Part shown: positions 1-14,374 of the stretch, piece after piece
Numbering within the stretch: position 1 is the first letter of the stretch
Layout of the letters: each line of letters opens with the position of its first letter
Assembly (NCBI GenBank): GCA_022749755.1
Contig: CM040446.1
Span: 1,852,966-1,916,965 of the forward strand
DNA from: Azadirachta indica
Lineage: Eukaryota; Streptophyta; Magnoliopsida; Sapindales; Meliaceae
Direction: 5' to 3'
Length of the DNA: 64,000 nt
The notes under the pieces: generated by a model
Told to the model about the DNA's origin: nothing
Database searches by the model: none
Seen by the model: only the letters and a program-made list of their open reading frames with translations
Translations under genes and position numbers: made by a program

Positions 1-3000
1 AGAATTTCTTTAATATTGATTTGTGTACAGATGGAGTGAGATATTGAAATGCATTGAAAATGGGCTACATGAATATATTCGTTCATCAAATCAAATTATA
101 CTAAGAGCACAAAGTTTTCTTTTAACCAAAAAAAAAAAAGAATTAATACTGGAGATATAGGAGACAAAAATTCCAATTGAAATAAATAAGGAACAGTTTT
201 ATTGTGAGTAAAAATATATAAGCTTTAGGTAAAAGTCCATTTTGCCAAAAACCCAAAAATAAAAAATAAAAAGAGGAAAATTAAAGGATTTGTAGGTATA
301 TGTCTTTGTCTTTTGCCAATCAAATCTCCACTTTCTTCAGGTGATAGAAATCTCTTTACACCTCAACTCCACCCATAGAAATTTGCAACCTAACCAAACC
401 CTAAATATAATTATCTTTGTGTTAAATATTAATGGGCTCTTTTTTGGGAAATTTTATTCTACTTTTCTTTTAATATAATCCTACTTAATTTGATACTGTT
501 CTTATTACATATGCATGAAAACTACATCTTCTTCTGCTGGCTTATCCATTATTGCCAACTATATATATATATATATATGAATATATTATTATAGATCCTG
601 AGAATTTTTCATGTGGGTTGTAGGTTTAATTTTCTTTTTCTCATAAAATAACAATAAAAATTTTGAAATTACTTATTGTTGTTGAGTTGTATAAATTAAT
701 TTTCTATAATGGTTTTTGTTCATGGGAATGTGTATGTGGTGTGTGTGTATATTAAACTTAATCAAATATTTAGTAGCAATAATAAATTAAAGATATAATA
801 ATGCTAAGCTTCCTTATATCCAAAATTCAAATTCCCAATTTTATCAACCAATCAATTAAAATGCAATTCTATGCCAACTTCAGTTTTGGGAAGTGGAATA
901 AGAATTGGCTTTTTGATTTGGCATTTCAATTCTAGTCCTTCCATCACATATTCCATGTTTGCTTGTAGTTGTAAAAAAGATCACATTAATTTCAACCGTC
1001 AAATTGAAATAGAGAATTGAAAAGCCAACATATATAAACAAATAAAATAAAATAAAGCAAAGAAGAAGCCAAATTGCCTTAAATATTGGACTAGCAATTT
1101 GAATTAAATAACAAATTAAAAAGCAAAAGGGAAGATGATAGAATTTGATTAAACTAAAGGAAATCATGCTTTAAGAATTCCAAACCCTTAATATTTTATT
1201 GTAGAAATTAAAAAAAGATGAACATACTTTCTGCTTAAATAACTATTGCTTCTTAGTTAGCTGTAGGAATCATATAATTAATATGAATAATTTTCAAATA
1301 TGTCACTAGAGAACAAAGGATTTCACAAAGTACTCGACTCTTAAATATAATAGAAGATTAAGATATATGTATATAAAATTGTAAAATATAAAAATTATAG
1401 GTATGTTTAAGCGAGATGTCACAATTCTTAATTAAAATTATGTAAAACTAGTATGTACTAAGGAATTTAAAGTTGGAGGATTATATATAATAATAAGACA
1501 TGAAAATAACAAAAATAAATATAATATAAAGTTGGGATCCGAGAAGCTGTAGGCCAATAATGGGAGTTAGGTAGTAGTCGAGGAAGAAGATGTACCAATT
1601 TCATTAACATAATTTAATTAAAAAGCAGTTTTTTAGAAGATTAATTACATAAAGTAAGTAAGAATGGTTTTGGTTTAGACTTTGGTTTTAAGGGTTACAT
1701 CAATCTATTAACCAATTATATTGGGGTTAAGTGCTCTTTTGCCTCGATCAAGCAAAAAATTATATGTAAATATAAAAGAATTGAGGCAGTAAAATTGAAC
1801 ACGACTTCTCTATTTGTATATATGATTAATTAAAATTTAATATATAGTTTAATAAAAGCAAAGTTGGTGCCTAAAGTCTACACAGTTTTGAGATATTGTT
1901 TAATGTTAAAATCATTTTCATTATGAATTAATGGGAAGCAAGTAGCAATGGTGAAACCGAAAGTTATTTGTGTACTTTTTTTAATTCTAAGGATACATGC
2001 TACATTCACACCTAGTTAACTTAATTGAACAACAATTTGACTTATTTTTACTAAATTTAAAACAATTTTATAGGATTAAAGAAAATATCTTACGAGTTCC
2101 ATCCTTAAATTGTATCAATTAAATTATACCAAAACTTTGATATTTAAACTGTACGAGTTAAATTATATCAAAAAAATTTGATTTTTGAATTTTTTTAGCA
2201 ATAAAAATGAATAATTGTGTTATTTCAATTTGAGTAATCTAGTGCATACTTAACGCTCTATCTAACTATTTATAATTAATGTAAAATTTTGTGTAAAAAA
2301 AAATATTACTGATCCTATCCTCTATATATATATATATATATATAAAAATTAAAATGTGAACAATAGAATAGAATTCACGGTTGGGCTTTAAAGATATCTA
2401 ATCAAATTGTCCTCATGTACAAGATAGAAGTCCAAAAGTATTGAATTCTAAGAAGTACTATTGGCCCCCAATGTGAAAATACATATGGGCTCAGGCCCAA
2501 AATTCTTTGAATATTTTAAATTCGTTACATATTTCTTTGTCACATTCAATATTAATCTTTGTTTCCTGTTTATACTTTAGGATAATTGTAAGCACAACGA
2601 TTGTGACACTTTTGATGCAGTTGCAAAGTTATAGAAGATATCATTTTAACGTATATTTAAATATTCAAAAATAGGAATTTTAAAGAAGGATAAATAACTC
2701 ACGAAGAGCCCACACAAAAAATAACTAAAAAAATATTATTAATTAATTGAATGAAAATTTAATAAATAACAAGATTTATTTATACTCAAATAAAGAATTT
2801 GTCTGTAAAATAATAATTCAATTCTATTTAAATAAAACAATTAAAATAAGAATCATAACAAAATAAAAATTCTTATAATCTTATAATTATAAGAGTTCTA
2901 ATATTATTTTTACATTTAACTTGTTATAATGTTATTGAACAACATTTTAGTTCATGATGAGTAGTAGTATTATTCTACAATCAATGTAAAAGCTTAAATA

Positions 3001-3313
3001 AAATTATAGTAAAGTTATCCATTAACATGATATCCGAGTTTCAAGAAAGAGGGACAAAATCAAACCATAATCAATTTGAAATCAATTATCATTGTTTTTG
3101 GAAGCAGAAAATCAAAATATGATTTGAAATGACAACATAAATAGAAATGAACTGTCTATCTTGTTTCTTTTAAATGGGATGGGACAAAACATTATGAAAT
3201 ATATTGTCCTAACAAATTCTGCTCCAATATTAGTAAATATAATGATCAAAATGTTGATTGATGTGAAAAAGCACATGGATCATCATCATCAATATCTTTC
3301 ATTTTTTTTTAAA

Positions 3314-3421
3314 TATTACATATACAACCTAAATAGTATTTTATTAAATATTTACCGAAAGTCTTTTTAATATTACATATATAATCTAACTAATATTTTA
3401 TTAGATATCTACTGAAAGTCT
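3314..3421. repeat. Tandem duplication, two copies of about 54 bp
   Basis: Two adjacent units start AATATTACATATA and end with an aAAGTCTT-like block (copies about 3314-3366 and 3368-3421). They differ at several positions, so the duplication is not very recent. No protein or RNA function is evident. Confidence 0.6.
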
Positions 3422-3699
3422 TGATAATATTTATGGTCTGACGTTGTTTGAATTTTTTCATCCATACTTAGGTGATGTCTACCCTATGGAGAAGGAGAAG
3501 GGGATGTCTACCCATAATATGTGGAAAATTATTTCTCCTACTGACAATCGAAGATTTGCCTTCTCAGTGAGGAGGGTGTCTTCCAACCACTCGGACAGTA
3601 TCTTTCATTTTTAAGTGTGCTAAAATGTTCAATTTCAAACTCATGGGCCTAATTAGTTTCTGGACTAACAGATTGCTACTATATATCGTAGTCTCATCT

Positions 3700-3790
3700 C
3701 ATGGGATCCTTTAACAAAGAGTTGAACCCACGTCTCGAAATTGAGAGAGCGAATTACCAACCATCATTTGATTAAATGCTAAAACTAAAA
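3700..3790 (-). repeat. tRNA-derived fragment, possible SINE remnant
   Basis: Read on the minus strand, this stretch has a D-arm-like GGTTGGTAATTCGC, a short middle part, then GACGTGGGTTCAACTC. The last part resembles a T-arm with a pol III B box (GGTTCAANYC). The order and spacing resemble a tRNA-derived SINE head. I cannot build a full cloverleaf or find a poly-A tail or target duplication, so it is either a decayed SINE or a chance match. Confidence 0.3.
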
Positions 3791-6513
3791 GATTAGGACA
3801 CTAATCACCTTGATTAAGCAACAAGCAAACACTGACCCCACTTATGTAATCACCATTAACCTTCAATTCAACAAATGTAAGGCATCTATTGTCTTCTCTC
3901 TTGCAATAATTCAAATACTGACTAAATTAGGTGGGATTCCCTTTTTCATCCAATAATTCAATTTAAAACTATATAGCCCTATAATTACAAATTGAAAATG
4001 GATTATAATTCATCTTGCTTGTAAATTAATAAATTAGATCACCAATCATTATAACAAGTTTGAACGTTTTTAATTATTAATAGCACCATTATTTATTATA
4101 TAATATAGTTTGATAACGTTTCTTGTACACATACGGACCCTCCACTTGGCACACACCAACCAGCAATTATTTCTTAAGTAACAATTAAAAATTATGCTAT
4201 TAGAGACTATGTTGAAAATTATTGTATTTATTAGTACAATTTATAAATATTAATTAGCAATATTAATTAAATTATGTATTATTATATCATTCGTACGAGG
4301 TAGTATAGTATTTTTCCTTTTTAAAGTTTTTGTAAAGGCATTATCTGGAAAAGAGAAAGTTTGATATTAATTTCTCATTTATTCTGAAAATGAGTTTATA
4401 TATTATTAATATTTTAGTTCGAAATCAACTAGTGTTGTTAAAACTTAATGTCATCTAATAATTATGATATATTATTAAACTTATATGTTAACCTAATTTG
4501 ACAATTAATTACTAAACCTAAATAATAATTAATTAGAGATGTTTATAATTTGTTCCAAAATCAACTAGTGTTGTTAAAACTTAATTGCCTTCCAATATTG
4601 ATTATTTCACAAAATTTTTAATTATGTTCATTTCAAACCAATTTTAATTTATAGACACAAATAACAAACTATTTCATGAATCAAATTGATTGAATCAATG
4701 CGTCACATATATAAAATCTTATATTATATATGTATATATATATATATATATAATCCATCAAAATCATGAAAATTTAGATATTATTTAAGATAATAAATCA
4801 CCAACTATTTAATTAGTGAATCAAATTGCAAAATTATGTTCACGAATCTTATGTTTAAATACATACACATGCGAGTGATCATCAAAATCATCGAAATTAA
4901 TTAAAAGAGAACATAAAAAAAAAAAACAAATTAATAATTAAGAATAATGAAGGAATATTAAGAATGCATAAGATGCGAAAGACCATGTGGGTTGAAACAT
5001 GCCAAGATCACACACGCAGATAACATTTCACATGAATGAAAGGACCAGAGTAGACAGGCAGCGAAGAAGCTGTCTTTTCTGTTGATTATTATCTGTGTGA
5101 TCATGAGGTGATGAATTGATTAATCACCAATTTTTCAGCTTAATACAAATTGTCCTGATAGCTTAGGGCATGTGCCCTTCACATTCAGGTCTCCAAGTTG
5201 ATTCAATGGGGCGTTGTTTTGACAGCTACAACACCTAATCCTACAATACATATCGTTCTTTGGCTAGCTAGGACCATGGCTTTCCGGGTGGGGAAGAACA
5301 AGAAGAAGAAAGGTTTTCTTGGTATTATTGGCAATACTACCAATTATTTTTCATAATAGTAATAGAATTACAAATATCCTTGAGAGTTGAAGAAAAAGAA
5401 TCTATGGGAAACCAATGAAAGCACTTTCATATCTCGTTTGAGGAAAGATGACGCTGTAAAAAAGTGTAAAAGTGAAAACAGCTTGAGCAACATTGATCAG
5501 AAAATCCAGACAATAATTGAGAAGGAGTTGTCATTTTCAGATTTAAAAGCACGTCCACTCATCTAATGCCACTCGGATTTTCAGGATTTAGAAACTGACA
5601 CAAAAGCTTTTATCATCAATGCATATGTACATTCCTTCTTTTTTTTTAAAAAAAAATAAATAAAAGACAATTTTCGTACCATGCTTCACTATTTTGTTGG
5701 ATTTTTGCTAAATTTTAATGTCATAAATGATTCTTGAAGATTCCTTACTGAATATATATATATATATATATATATTAAAAATTTCGGTAGATTCAGTTCA
5801 TCAATGAAGTTCAGGAACCAAAGTTTAAGAGGTCTAAGTTAAAAAGATGAAAATTTGGGGAAAAATGGAAATTTTCATGTAAAGGTTGCTCAGCAAACCC
5901 ATAAAAAAATTAAAAAAGATTTCTTATGTATAATCAATCTTACATTAGCGGTTTGTTGATATTGCTTTTTCATAAAGTGTTTTCAAAAAGCACTCTAATA
6001 ATACATTTCTCCACTATTTAGAGCTAATTGAAGTGTATATAATTAACTAGTTGAATGGTTAAGATCTCTAACTATTCTTTTTTTCTAAGTCTCCATCGTT
6101 GAAATATTTGATTAAAGGATATGTTTCTATAATTTATTTTCCATTTACAGTGTGCACTTACCAATTTCTCTTTTATTCTTTTTGCATTATAAAATACAAC
6201 TTAATTTTCTCGATGATGATGATAACAATAATAATAATAATAATAAGAAGATGAGAATAAAAATGAAAGCCTATCGAACAACAAAAAAAATACAAAGAAA
6301 ATAGATTGAAATAATTCAAATTCAATCAATCACACAACAAAAACATCATCCCAACAATAACAGCAGCAGCGACAAAAATAATTCAAGCCAACCCACAACA
6401 ACAGAAACAAAACACAAAGCTCTTCAATTCTGCTTCCAATAACTTCATCAAATTAATTCAACTCTAATTCAATCAGCATAAATCAATCTAAACACAACAT
6501 TGAATTCATCGAT

Positions 6514-7854
6514 TCAACAATCTTGCTTCAAGCAAAGATTAGAATTTTCTGTAGCAGACATCCAAACAATGTCTTTAAGCGCCGGGCGGAGCTCTTTGTT
6601 GCAGAACTGGTTATATTCCAACGTATCCCCGTTATCTTTCTTCACTTCCACCACCAGAAACGACGGCGTTACGGCGAATATCTCTGCGTTAATCGCTAAC
6701 TTCCCTTTTCTCCCGTTTTCTTGTCCCTGTAATCTCACCCTGGATTCGCTCTTCTTCACGTTAAACTTCACAGCTTTCGCAACTTCTTCAAATCTTGAAA
6801 TCACGCTGCTTGCAGGCTGTGTTGTCGCAAATCTCAGCTCTTCTTTCTCTTCCCTCTTCTTCTCTTCGAACAAAGGTGACAAATCGAAACCTTCCGACAG
6901 AGAAATTATGTGAAATGCGTTAAGAGTTTCCGGTTGCTTTGATTTGTCGCTGTACAAATTATCATCTTCGATGAATTCCGTTTCCTGCTTGGATTTTACG
7001 GGCTTGGGAACAGATTTCTTGAACCAGGAAGATTCCATGATCTTTGAAATTGTTATTCTCGTATTCGGATTCGGATCGAGCAGTTTTGTGATTAATCTGC
7101 GAGCTTCTGATGAAAGCCAAGGAGGGCACTTGAAATCTCCTCTGTAAATCTTCCTGTACATCGCGACAATGTTGTCATCCTGGAATGGTAAGAATCCGGC
7201 AAGCAGAACGTAAAGGATTACACCGCACGACCAAATATCCGCCTTTGCCCCGTCGTATCCTTTCTTCCCGATCACTTCTGGGGCAACGTAAGCCGGCGTC
7301 CCACAAGTTGTGTGCAGCAATCCGTCGTGCTTTAAATGGTCAGAAAATGCGCTGAGCCCGAAATCTGTTACCTTCAGGTTTCCTTCTTCGTCTAAGAGAA
7401 GATTCTCCGGCTTTAAGTCGCGGTGGTAAACGCCGCGACTGTGGCAGAAATCGATGGCTGAAATCAGCTGCTGGAAGTAAACTCTGGCGACGTCTTCTCT
7501 CAATCTTCCTTTCGCAATCTTGTTGAAGAGCTCGCCGCCTCTGACGAGCTCCATAGCGAAGTAAATCTTCGATTTGCTCGCCATAACTTCGTGAAGCTCG
7601 ACGATGTTTCGGTGCTCAACCATCTTCATAACCGATATCTCGCGCTTGATTTGCTCCATCATTCCGACTTTTATCACCTTCTCCTTTCCGACGACTTTCA
7701 TCGCTACGCTTTTGCCTGTCTGTAGATTTCTCGCGAGATACACCTTGGCAAAGGTTCCGTGGCCAAGCAAACGTCCGAGCTCGTATTTCCCATGTAGCAG
7801 AGTCGGTCTTCCGCCGTCGCCTTGTCCTCCGTTACCGTCAACTGCAGGTGCCAT
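6514..7854 (-). CDS. CIPK6: CBL-interacting serine/threonine protein kinase, CIPK6-like
   Basis: This intronless gene encodes 446 residues, the usual length for a CIPK. The kinase domain covers about residues 24-278. It has the glycine loop GHGTFAKV (31-38), catalytic Lys53, Glu72, HRDLKPEN (144-151), DFG (164-166) and APE (191-193), so all catalytic residues are present. The regulatory tail carries the NAF motif (Asn312-Ala313-Phe314) that binds calcineurin-B-like calcium sensors and relieves autoinhibition, followed by a PPI-like segment (about 341-368) for PP2C binding. The family relays calcium signals to ion channels and transporters at membranes. From recall, the N-terminal [20 protein letters not shown] and the activation loop match Arabidopsis CIPK6 better than other CIPKs. 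The start codon is the first ATG after an in-frame AT-rich leader. No frame breaks are seen. Confidence 0.95.
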   Translation of the reverse strand: MAPAVDGNGGQGDGGRPTLLHGKYELGRLLGHGTFAKVYLARNLQTGKSVAMKVVGKEKVIKVGMMEQIKREISVMKMVEHRNIVELHEVMASKSKIYFAMELVRGGELFNKIAKGRLREDVARVYFQQLISAIDFCHSRGVYHRDLKPENLLLDEEGNLKVTDFGLSAFSDHLKHDGLLHTTCGTPAYVAPEVIGKKGYDGAKADIWSCGVILYVLLAGFLPFQDDNIVAMYRKIYRGDFKCPPWLSSEARRLITKLLDPNPNTRITISKIMESSWFKKSVPKPVKSKQETEFIEDDNLYSDKSKQPETLNAFHIISLSEGFDLSPLFEEKKREEKEELRFATTQPASSVISRFEEVAKAVKFNVKKSESRVRLQGQENGRKGKLAINAEIFAVTPSFLVVEVKKDNGDTLEYNQFCNKELRPALKDIVWMSATENSNLCLKQDC

Positions 7855-8400
7855 CTATATATATATACAACTTTTCACTACGGAATTATCTTTTTACACG
7901 GAGAGAATTATAAAAAGCAAATTAGTACTGAGTGGTTCTCGTGTTGTAGCAGAGGTTACGAGATCACCCGTCTTCGACGTGTTTCCGGTGGCAATTCCTG
8001 CCGCCGACGCACCGCTGGGCGCGCAAGCACAGCTCAGGCTTTCTCAACAACGGTCCTCTCATCTCTCTGCATTCCCTGAAGGGCTTGCAGTGATTTGTGT
8101 TTTCTGAGAAATAAGAAAAGGGAGAACAAAAAGAAGTATTTTTTTTTTCGCTTTTGGGGGGTCTCTGAAACTAACTAAAGTTTGTTTACAAGCAGAGAGC
8201 TTTGGCTTTCTTTTCCCTTTTGCGTCTACGAAAGGAGTGGCGTTTTTATAGCAAAATTTAGGTCTAATTTGCAAGTTCTGAATTTTCTAGGTTTTGATCA
8301 GACGGTTCTGATTTAAGTAAACCAAAGCCACGTGTACGGATCAAGATGGGTTAAATTGGAATCTCATGATTATTGACGTAAGGCTTCCTGATTGCGGTAA
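7855..8400 (-). promoter_or_regulatory. Leader and proximal promoter of the CIPK6-like gene
   Basis: This stretch lies upstream of the kinase start codon on the minus strand. It includes an (AT)n tract directly before the ATG (about 7855-7867), a GC-richer leader, and a G-box/ABRE-like CCACGTGT at 8328-8335, about 475 bp upstream of the start codon. Such ACGT-core elements are bound by bZIP/bHLH factors and are common in abscisic-acid and stress-regulated promoters, which would fit a calcium-stress kinase. The regulatory role is inferred from motif and position only. Confidence 0.4.
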
Positions 8401-11400
8401 GAAAGTGTGATTGGACATAGTTCTGCTTTAATCGGTAAGTATTCAATATTCCAGTGTGAAAAATATCACACCACCTAACATATATTACCGTAACATCAAA
8501 ATACTCTATAATAATAATCTGACATAAAATTTTCTGGATTATAAGTCTGACTTATTTTTTTTTTAGGTAAAAGTTGTTGATAAATTGATATCCAAAGAGA
8601 ATGTTTGTCGCAGTAAAACAGTAATATTTTGATACTAATGAGGTGATTAGTGGGGTGATTAGGTAATGTAAGAATTTAATAATTGAGTGCGGTCAAAGAG
8701 AGAGAGAGACACACAGAGTGTGAAAAATTTTTCCTTTTATGATAAGTTATTATGGGTAGTAGTGATAAAGTGTAAACTATTGAGATAAGAGAAGCAAAAC
8801 TGAAGATAAAGTTTGAAGAAATTGGATGGATATAGAAAGAAAGTAAAGCATAAAATGGAATATACTTTTAAACAAACAGAAACAGTGATGTGAGATAATT
8901 AAAAAAAAAAAATTTAATAATACAGAATCCATGTGCATATAATAAACTGTGTGCTGAAAATTTCAGTGCTTTCAATGACTCTACGTACGTATGTCCCACT
9001 TAATAAAATAAAATATAACAATAATTATACGGTGAAGATGATGTATTTTCAGAAGAAGAAATTAAATTCTTGGAATTTGTAAATTTGTCTATATATTAAT
9101 TAGTGTGCCAACCCAGTTTCTATGAGGTTAATTAAGTGAATTAAATTAAAAAAATCATCTTGTCAAAGAAAATACATGACGCGCATGCATGATAGTGATT
9201 TGCATGTGATTTGTTGCATTTTATGATTCCTAAATGTGGAATTATTAGCATTTAATGACAAAATATTCTTCACAAGTTTCATGTTTTTGCTAGACATTAA
9301 TGACGTTTTTATTTTTAGCACTAAATGAAAAAATCCATTTTGTTTTTTTTTCCCGATTATTGCAAAAAAAAAAAAAGAAATTGACTATATAATAATAGAA
9401 GAAATTTTTTTTTTTTAAAACAAAAGAACCATATTGGTGAATAAGAATAACTTAATTTTTTTTAAAAAATAATAAATTATGTGAATTATAAAATTTTTTA
9501 ATTAACTATTATTTACATATATATTTTTATTTTAAAAATAATATTATATATATGTAAAAAAAAGACGGATTTAAGTAAGAAATATTAAATTTTTCTTTAC
9601 TTTTGTTAATAATATAAAAATTAATTATTTTTATTTTATATTTTATTTTATTTGAGATGAATGTTTGTGAAGTTTGAAATCCAGTGAAAATTTTGTCATC
9701 CCTATTAAAAAAATGAAATGAGACAGTAGCTAATAATTAAGTTGAATATTTAAATTGAAAAAAATGAAATAAGTATCATGCAAACCACGTAGAAATTCAA
9801 TATTGAAATGATTAATAAAAAGCAAGAAATGTCCCCATTATTCAAAAAAGTTCAAAAAGTTTGGCTACAACCACCAAATTTTGGATGGCTACTAGTGAGA
9901 TTATGTACATTAGTGGATGATATCAACCACTCCACTACCTTGAATTTCTCAAAGCTCTCTAAATTCATGCATTCTTCAACTCAACATATAAAAATTCTAA
10001 TTCTTTTTTTTTTTTTTTTTTTTAAAGAAAACTACATTTTTCAAATATGAATTCATTAATTTGTTTTTATATATTAATTTTAATTAAAATATAAAATAAA
10101 ATGAAAAGACTCTGAATCATTTAATTTATGGAAAAACAGAAAAACCCATGAAGAAGGTACCGCCATACTTTTAGAAAGTGTTTTTATCTATCGGAGCTAA
10201 AAATTACCAAAAAAAAAATCAATGTAATGTGATGGAAGTGAGTGAAGATGATCAGAAGCTGCAGAAATATATTGACGTGAGATGAGATATTGACTCAAAG
10301 TCAAAAAACAACACTAACCACGTTTTCTTCTCTCTTCGGCGGCCATCCACTCTAACCACACGAAATTTCCAACGCCACCCCTCAACCCCACACATATAAT
10401 TTATTAATTAATTAATTGATCTGATTAATTAGAATTAATTATCTCATAAATTTAATTTCTATATATGTAATATATGATTATATTATGTAGTTTTTTTCAT
10501 ACTTGATACTTGATTGACCCAACCCTACCCCACCCCACCCTACCCTACCCTACCCTACACGCGTGTTCCACAACCCTAACAACAACTTGCACTTTTTTTT
10601 TTTTAATTTCTTTAATTTCTGTTGGTTACAACTTACAAACAAAATACCAAGTCATCTTTTCTTTTCTTTTCTTTTGGATAATACACATGAAATTGCTGTT
10701 GCTAAATTCCAACCACCAAACACAACCGCAACAAAAACATTAATACTACATATTTATTACATCAATTTCATTCATTCATTTTAGTTTCCGTAGATCGTGA
10801 CATAAAGACAAATTAAACTTTAACATTAATTCTGAATTTAAATTTACACGATTGAAAAAACTATATATATATATATATTAATTAAATGTTCTTAGATCTA
10901 TATATTTTGTTTTTATTTTTTTAACAAAAACACCAACAGTACTTGTAAGTGATTTTTAATTGTGGCTTAATTATCTTAAATTTTTAGTTATAGTTTTGCA
11001 TGTTTCTCTTAGCTCAATTAAATTATATATAGCTGCTTAATTTCTTAAGTTTTACTTTGTCTTTTAGTGCCTAGTTACATTAAATCTGTATATTAATTGA
11101 TCATACATATATTATATATAACAGCCGCAATTATTCTGGATTTGACTCATTCAAACGACCATCGAAGAGAAGAGAAAATGAAGGAAACTTCAATGAATTA
11201 TCAAGGAAATTACACGCCTTAATTCCCTCATTTTAATATCTTTATTTATATCTATCATCACATGTTTTAATCTGGAATTCAAAAATTAATATCAGATAGT
11301 TAAAACAAAAAGAATATATTCCCCCCATGTAATCGAATATGTATGACACTCAGTTAAGATAGGTGAATTAACCCAAATCAATTATGTATTCAATAAATAA

Positions 11401-12642
11401 ATGCGCATGCTGTTAATCATACATTAATTTAATTAATTTATTTAAATGATAAGCTACTCAGGAAATTTTATTGGTCATACTTTCTATAAATTATTAACAG
11501 AGTAAAATGAGATCAGGTTCAATGTAAGTTGAAGGGCTCACGTTTCTTGCATAACTTCAAATCTGGCTATGGAAACAAAAAGATGAAAATTAAAAAAAAA
11601 AACAAAAGGATAAGATTAAGACAAAACAAATATTATTTATAAGTAAAATGAAGAGATAAACTCTAACCCATTTAAGTCAAAGTGCAAAAGCTTAATGGGC
11701 ATGAGTTAAAAAAAGTTTTTTCTTTTTTTTTTTTTTATAATTTATTAAGTAAATTTGAAGATTCGAGATTCGAGATTTCAAGACATGCAAGTCCAAAATG
11801 TACAACTTAAAGACTGATTTTTTCTTTTTCTTTTAATTTTTAATAACAGCTAGAATGCATACAAATTTGCACATGAATTTTATGCCGAAGTGGACCTGGA
11901 GTGCAGCTATTATGTTTATCCAGAAGGAGGAAGAAAAAATAGAATTAGGTTTTTGATTTGATAGTTGGATCAGATTCAGCACCAGTAATTAGCTGACAAC
12001 ACATGTGCAGAAATTTGATGTGAAGATAAATTAAAGAGATATAAGTAGACTTTTTTTGCAAAGAAAAATAATGGGAAGAAAGAAGATATTTGATTTAGAA
12101 TGCTTTTGTCTGTTTTATTTATTTTTTTTTTAAAGAAATGATAATATTTGATGACAAAGCATTCTGAAAATGATCTATTGCTCTACACCTTTTCCCAATA
12201 TATAATATGTATACTGAAAATTATTTAGTTTGTTAGATTATAAATTGGGATGTAATCCAAACTTTTTGTCAATCGGTATGTATTAATGTTTTGAGTGTTT
12301 TATAAAGTTGATTGCTTTATATGCTAATTAAAAGTAGCTTAATTTTGTCTGAAATTAAATTATTTCTGCTTTTTTTAATCTTTTCTGGAATTAGTCCAAA
12401 GTTGTTACTCAAAAACATATTTCCTGCACGAATAAATTGCAAAAAAAGAAAAGAATCCAATTAATATTTTAAAAAAAAAATGAAACGATTCTTACCAATG
12501 ACATTCATAAACACACACAAATTAACTTCAAATAATTAATGAGAACAGTACCGATGGATTTAATTGAATAAAAAAATAAATTTAATAATTGCAAAAGAGT
12601 GGGAATAGTATCTCTGAAATTTGAAGAAGAGATATGAAATGA

Positions 12643-12648
<6 letters not shown>

Positions 12649-12680
<32 letters not shown>

Positions 12681-12724
12681 CATAGCATTAGCATGAGATG
12701 AAGATGAAGATGAAGATGAAGATG
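12649..12724. repeat. Compound microsatellite (TA)15 then (GATGAA)n
   Basis: A 30-bp TA tract runs from 12649 to 12678. After 18 bp it is followed by about four and a half imperfect GATGAA hexamers. It is likely to be length-polymorphic. No coding context is visible. Confidence 0.85.
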
Positions 12725-13504
12725 AGAGATGGACGCATTGTTCACATGGCCTGAGACCAAAGATTCTTGATAAAATAATTCAGAGAACTGATACGAATAA
12801 AATAAAAAATTAAAATAAATATTGTCCACAGATTGCTTTCCGACAAATTGAAATTACAGAACCCTTTTGTTTTGTTATCTTGTTCGTTCTGGAACTTCAC
12901 TATTCGCTGGACTTCGATCTTATGTTTGGTATGCACGTGCTGCTCACGTGCCTCTGCATGTTGCGGCCCGTTTTATTTTATATATATATATATATGTATG
13001 TCTTAAGGCCCCCTTAGTGTATCCTTTTAAATGGAATTTTTTAAAATAAATTTAAATAAAAATTTATTAATAGGTCGATTTGTAATTATTTTAATATATA
13101 ATTTTAATGTTATATTTTAAATAAATGATATAAATTTTTTTTTAAAATAAAGTATAAATATTTTAAATAATTTTATTTTTTAAAAAAATAAAAAAAAAAA
13201 TTTTACTATTAAAAATTTAACTTTTAAATTTTTTATATTAAAAAATAATTTTTTTAATTCTTAAAAATTCTTTTTTGATGACAATTAAATAATAACAAAA
13301 AAATTTAAAAAAAATTATAATTAAAATTTTTTTTTGACTAATAAAAAATTAAATTAAATAAATACTTAATTATATATGGCTAGACGTTGTTTTACTCTTT
13401 GTGCCTCGTAAGTTTATAGTGGCTAGCAGGTATTGCTATTTGCATACCATCGTATTCATATATATATAGTTACAACTAATCAAATCAAAGGGATCAGATT
13501 TAAT

Positions 13505-13542
<38 letters not shown>

Positions 13543-14337
13543 CACGTGAGTTAAATTTATATTAATTGATATGTTATAATATAGTTTAAGTATTTATGTC
13601 AAAAAATTTGTATTTATTTGACATTTATTCAATCCATATGTTCTAGAATAGTTTAAATATCTATATATATCAAATAAATAAGTAATGAGATTTCATTATT
13701 TACTCTACTGTTTTATATAATTAAGTTAGTTTAATTTAATTTTTAAAAAAATTAATTATAATAGCAGTAGGATGATATATTAATTAAGTCTGAAATCATT
13801 TTTATATATTGAACAATTTTTAAAAATAATAGCCGCAGCATTAATCATACTAACTATTTTAGTTGGAGAATGACAATCTCAAGAAATTATAGATCGTATA
13901 AAGATTTGATTTTTTTTTAATTGGTCAAATAAAAAACCTAAGGTACATTAATACCATAATGTAATAATATATATAATTTTTTTTTATCATTATTGCAAGT
14001 GGAGATCAAATCAACGTGATGTCTGAATGAATTATGTATAAAATATGATATAATTAATTAATAGGAAGAATGGGGTTGCCCTTTTGATGTGCTGAGTGGC
14101 CACTAGATTCCAGACATAATAATTTCTAAGAATTAATTAATTGCAAATAATTTCAAATCCAATAGCGCATGAAATAATCGGCAGATGGCCTGTTTTTGTC
14201 GTTATGTAGCAAAAGCTAGCAAAACTTTGTTTAAAATAATATATCTTTTCTTCTTAAATTATATATAATAATATATTCTTCGTCTTATGCATCCAAGAAT
14301 CTAAATTAAATATTTTTTCTAAAAAAAATAGTCCTCC

Positions 14338-14340
<3 letters not shown>

Positions 14341-14373
<33 letters not shown>
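14341..14373. repeat. Trinucleotide microsatellite (TAT)11
   Basis: Eleven uninterrupted TAT units are followed by a T run, in intergenic DNA just upstream of the decayed copia element. Confidence 0.9.

Positions 14374-14374
<1 letters not shown>

Larger units (their letters stand above)
1..6400. other. AT-rich intergenic region
   Basis: I see no convincing gene here. Open frames are short, leucine/phenylalanine-rich and without recognisable domains. The stretch holds (AT)n tracts at about 561-578, 2323-2344, 4731-4752 and 5752-5775, an (AAT)n run near 6226-6245, a 54-bp tandem duplication near 3314-3421 and a tRNA-like fragment near 3700-3790. The part nearest 6500 is likely to include the 3' untranslated region of the kinase gene, which is transcribed leftward. 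Confidence 0.6.

Noticed and set aside
5040..5270. Possible microRNA precursor
   Set aside because: Short complementary blocks exist (for example around GACAGGC and GCTGTC), but no known plant microRNA sequence or long stem is visible.
10520..10557. CCCTA-rich run, possibly telomeric
   Set aside because: The units are five bases (CCCTA, CCCCA), not the plant telomere CCCTAAA, and the run is short; it is a simple microsatellite.
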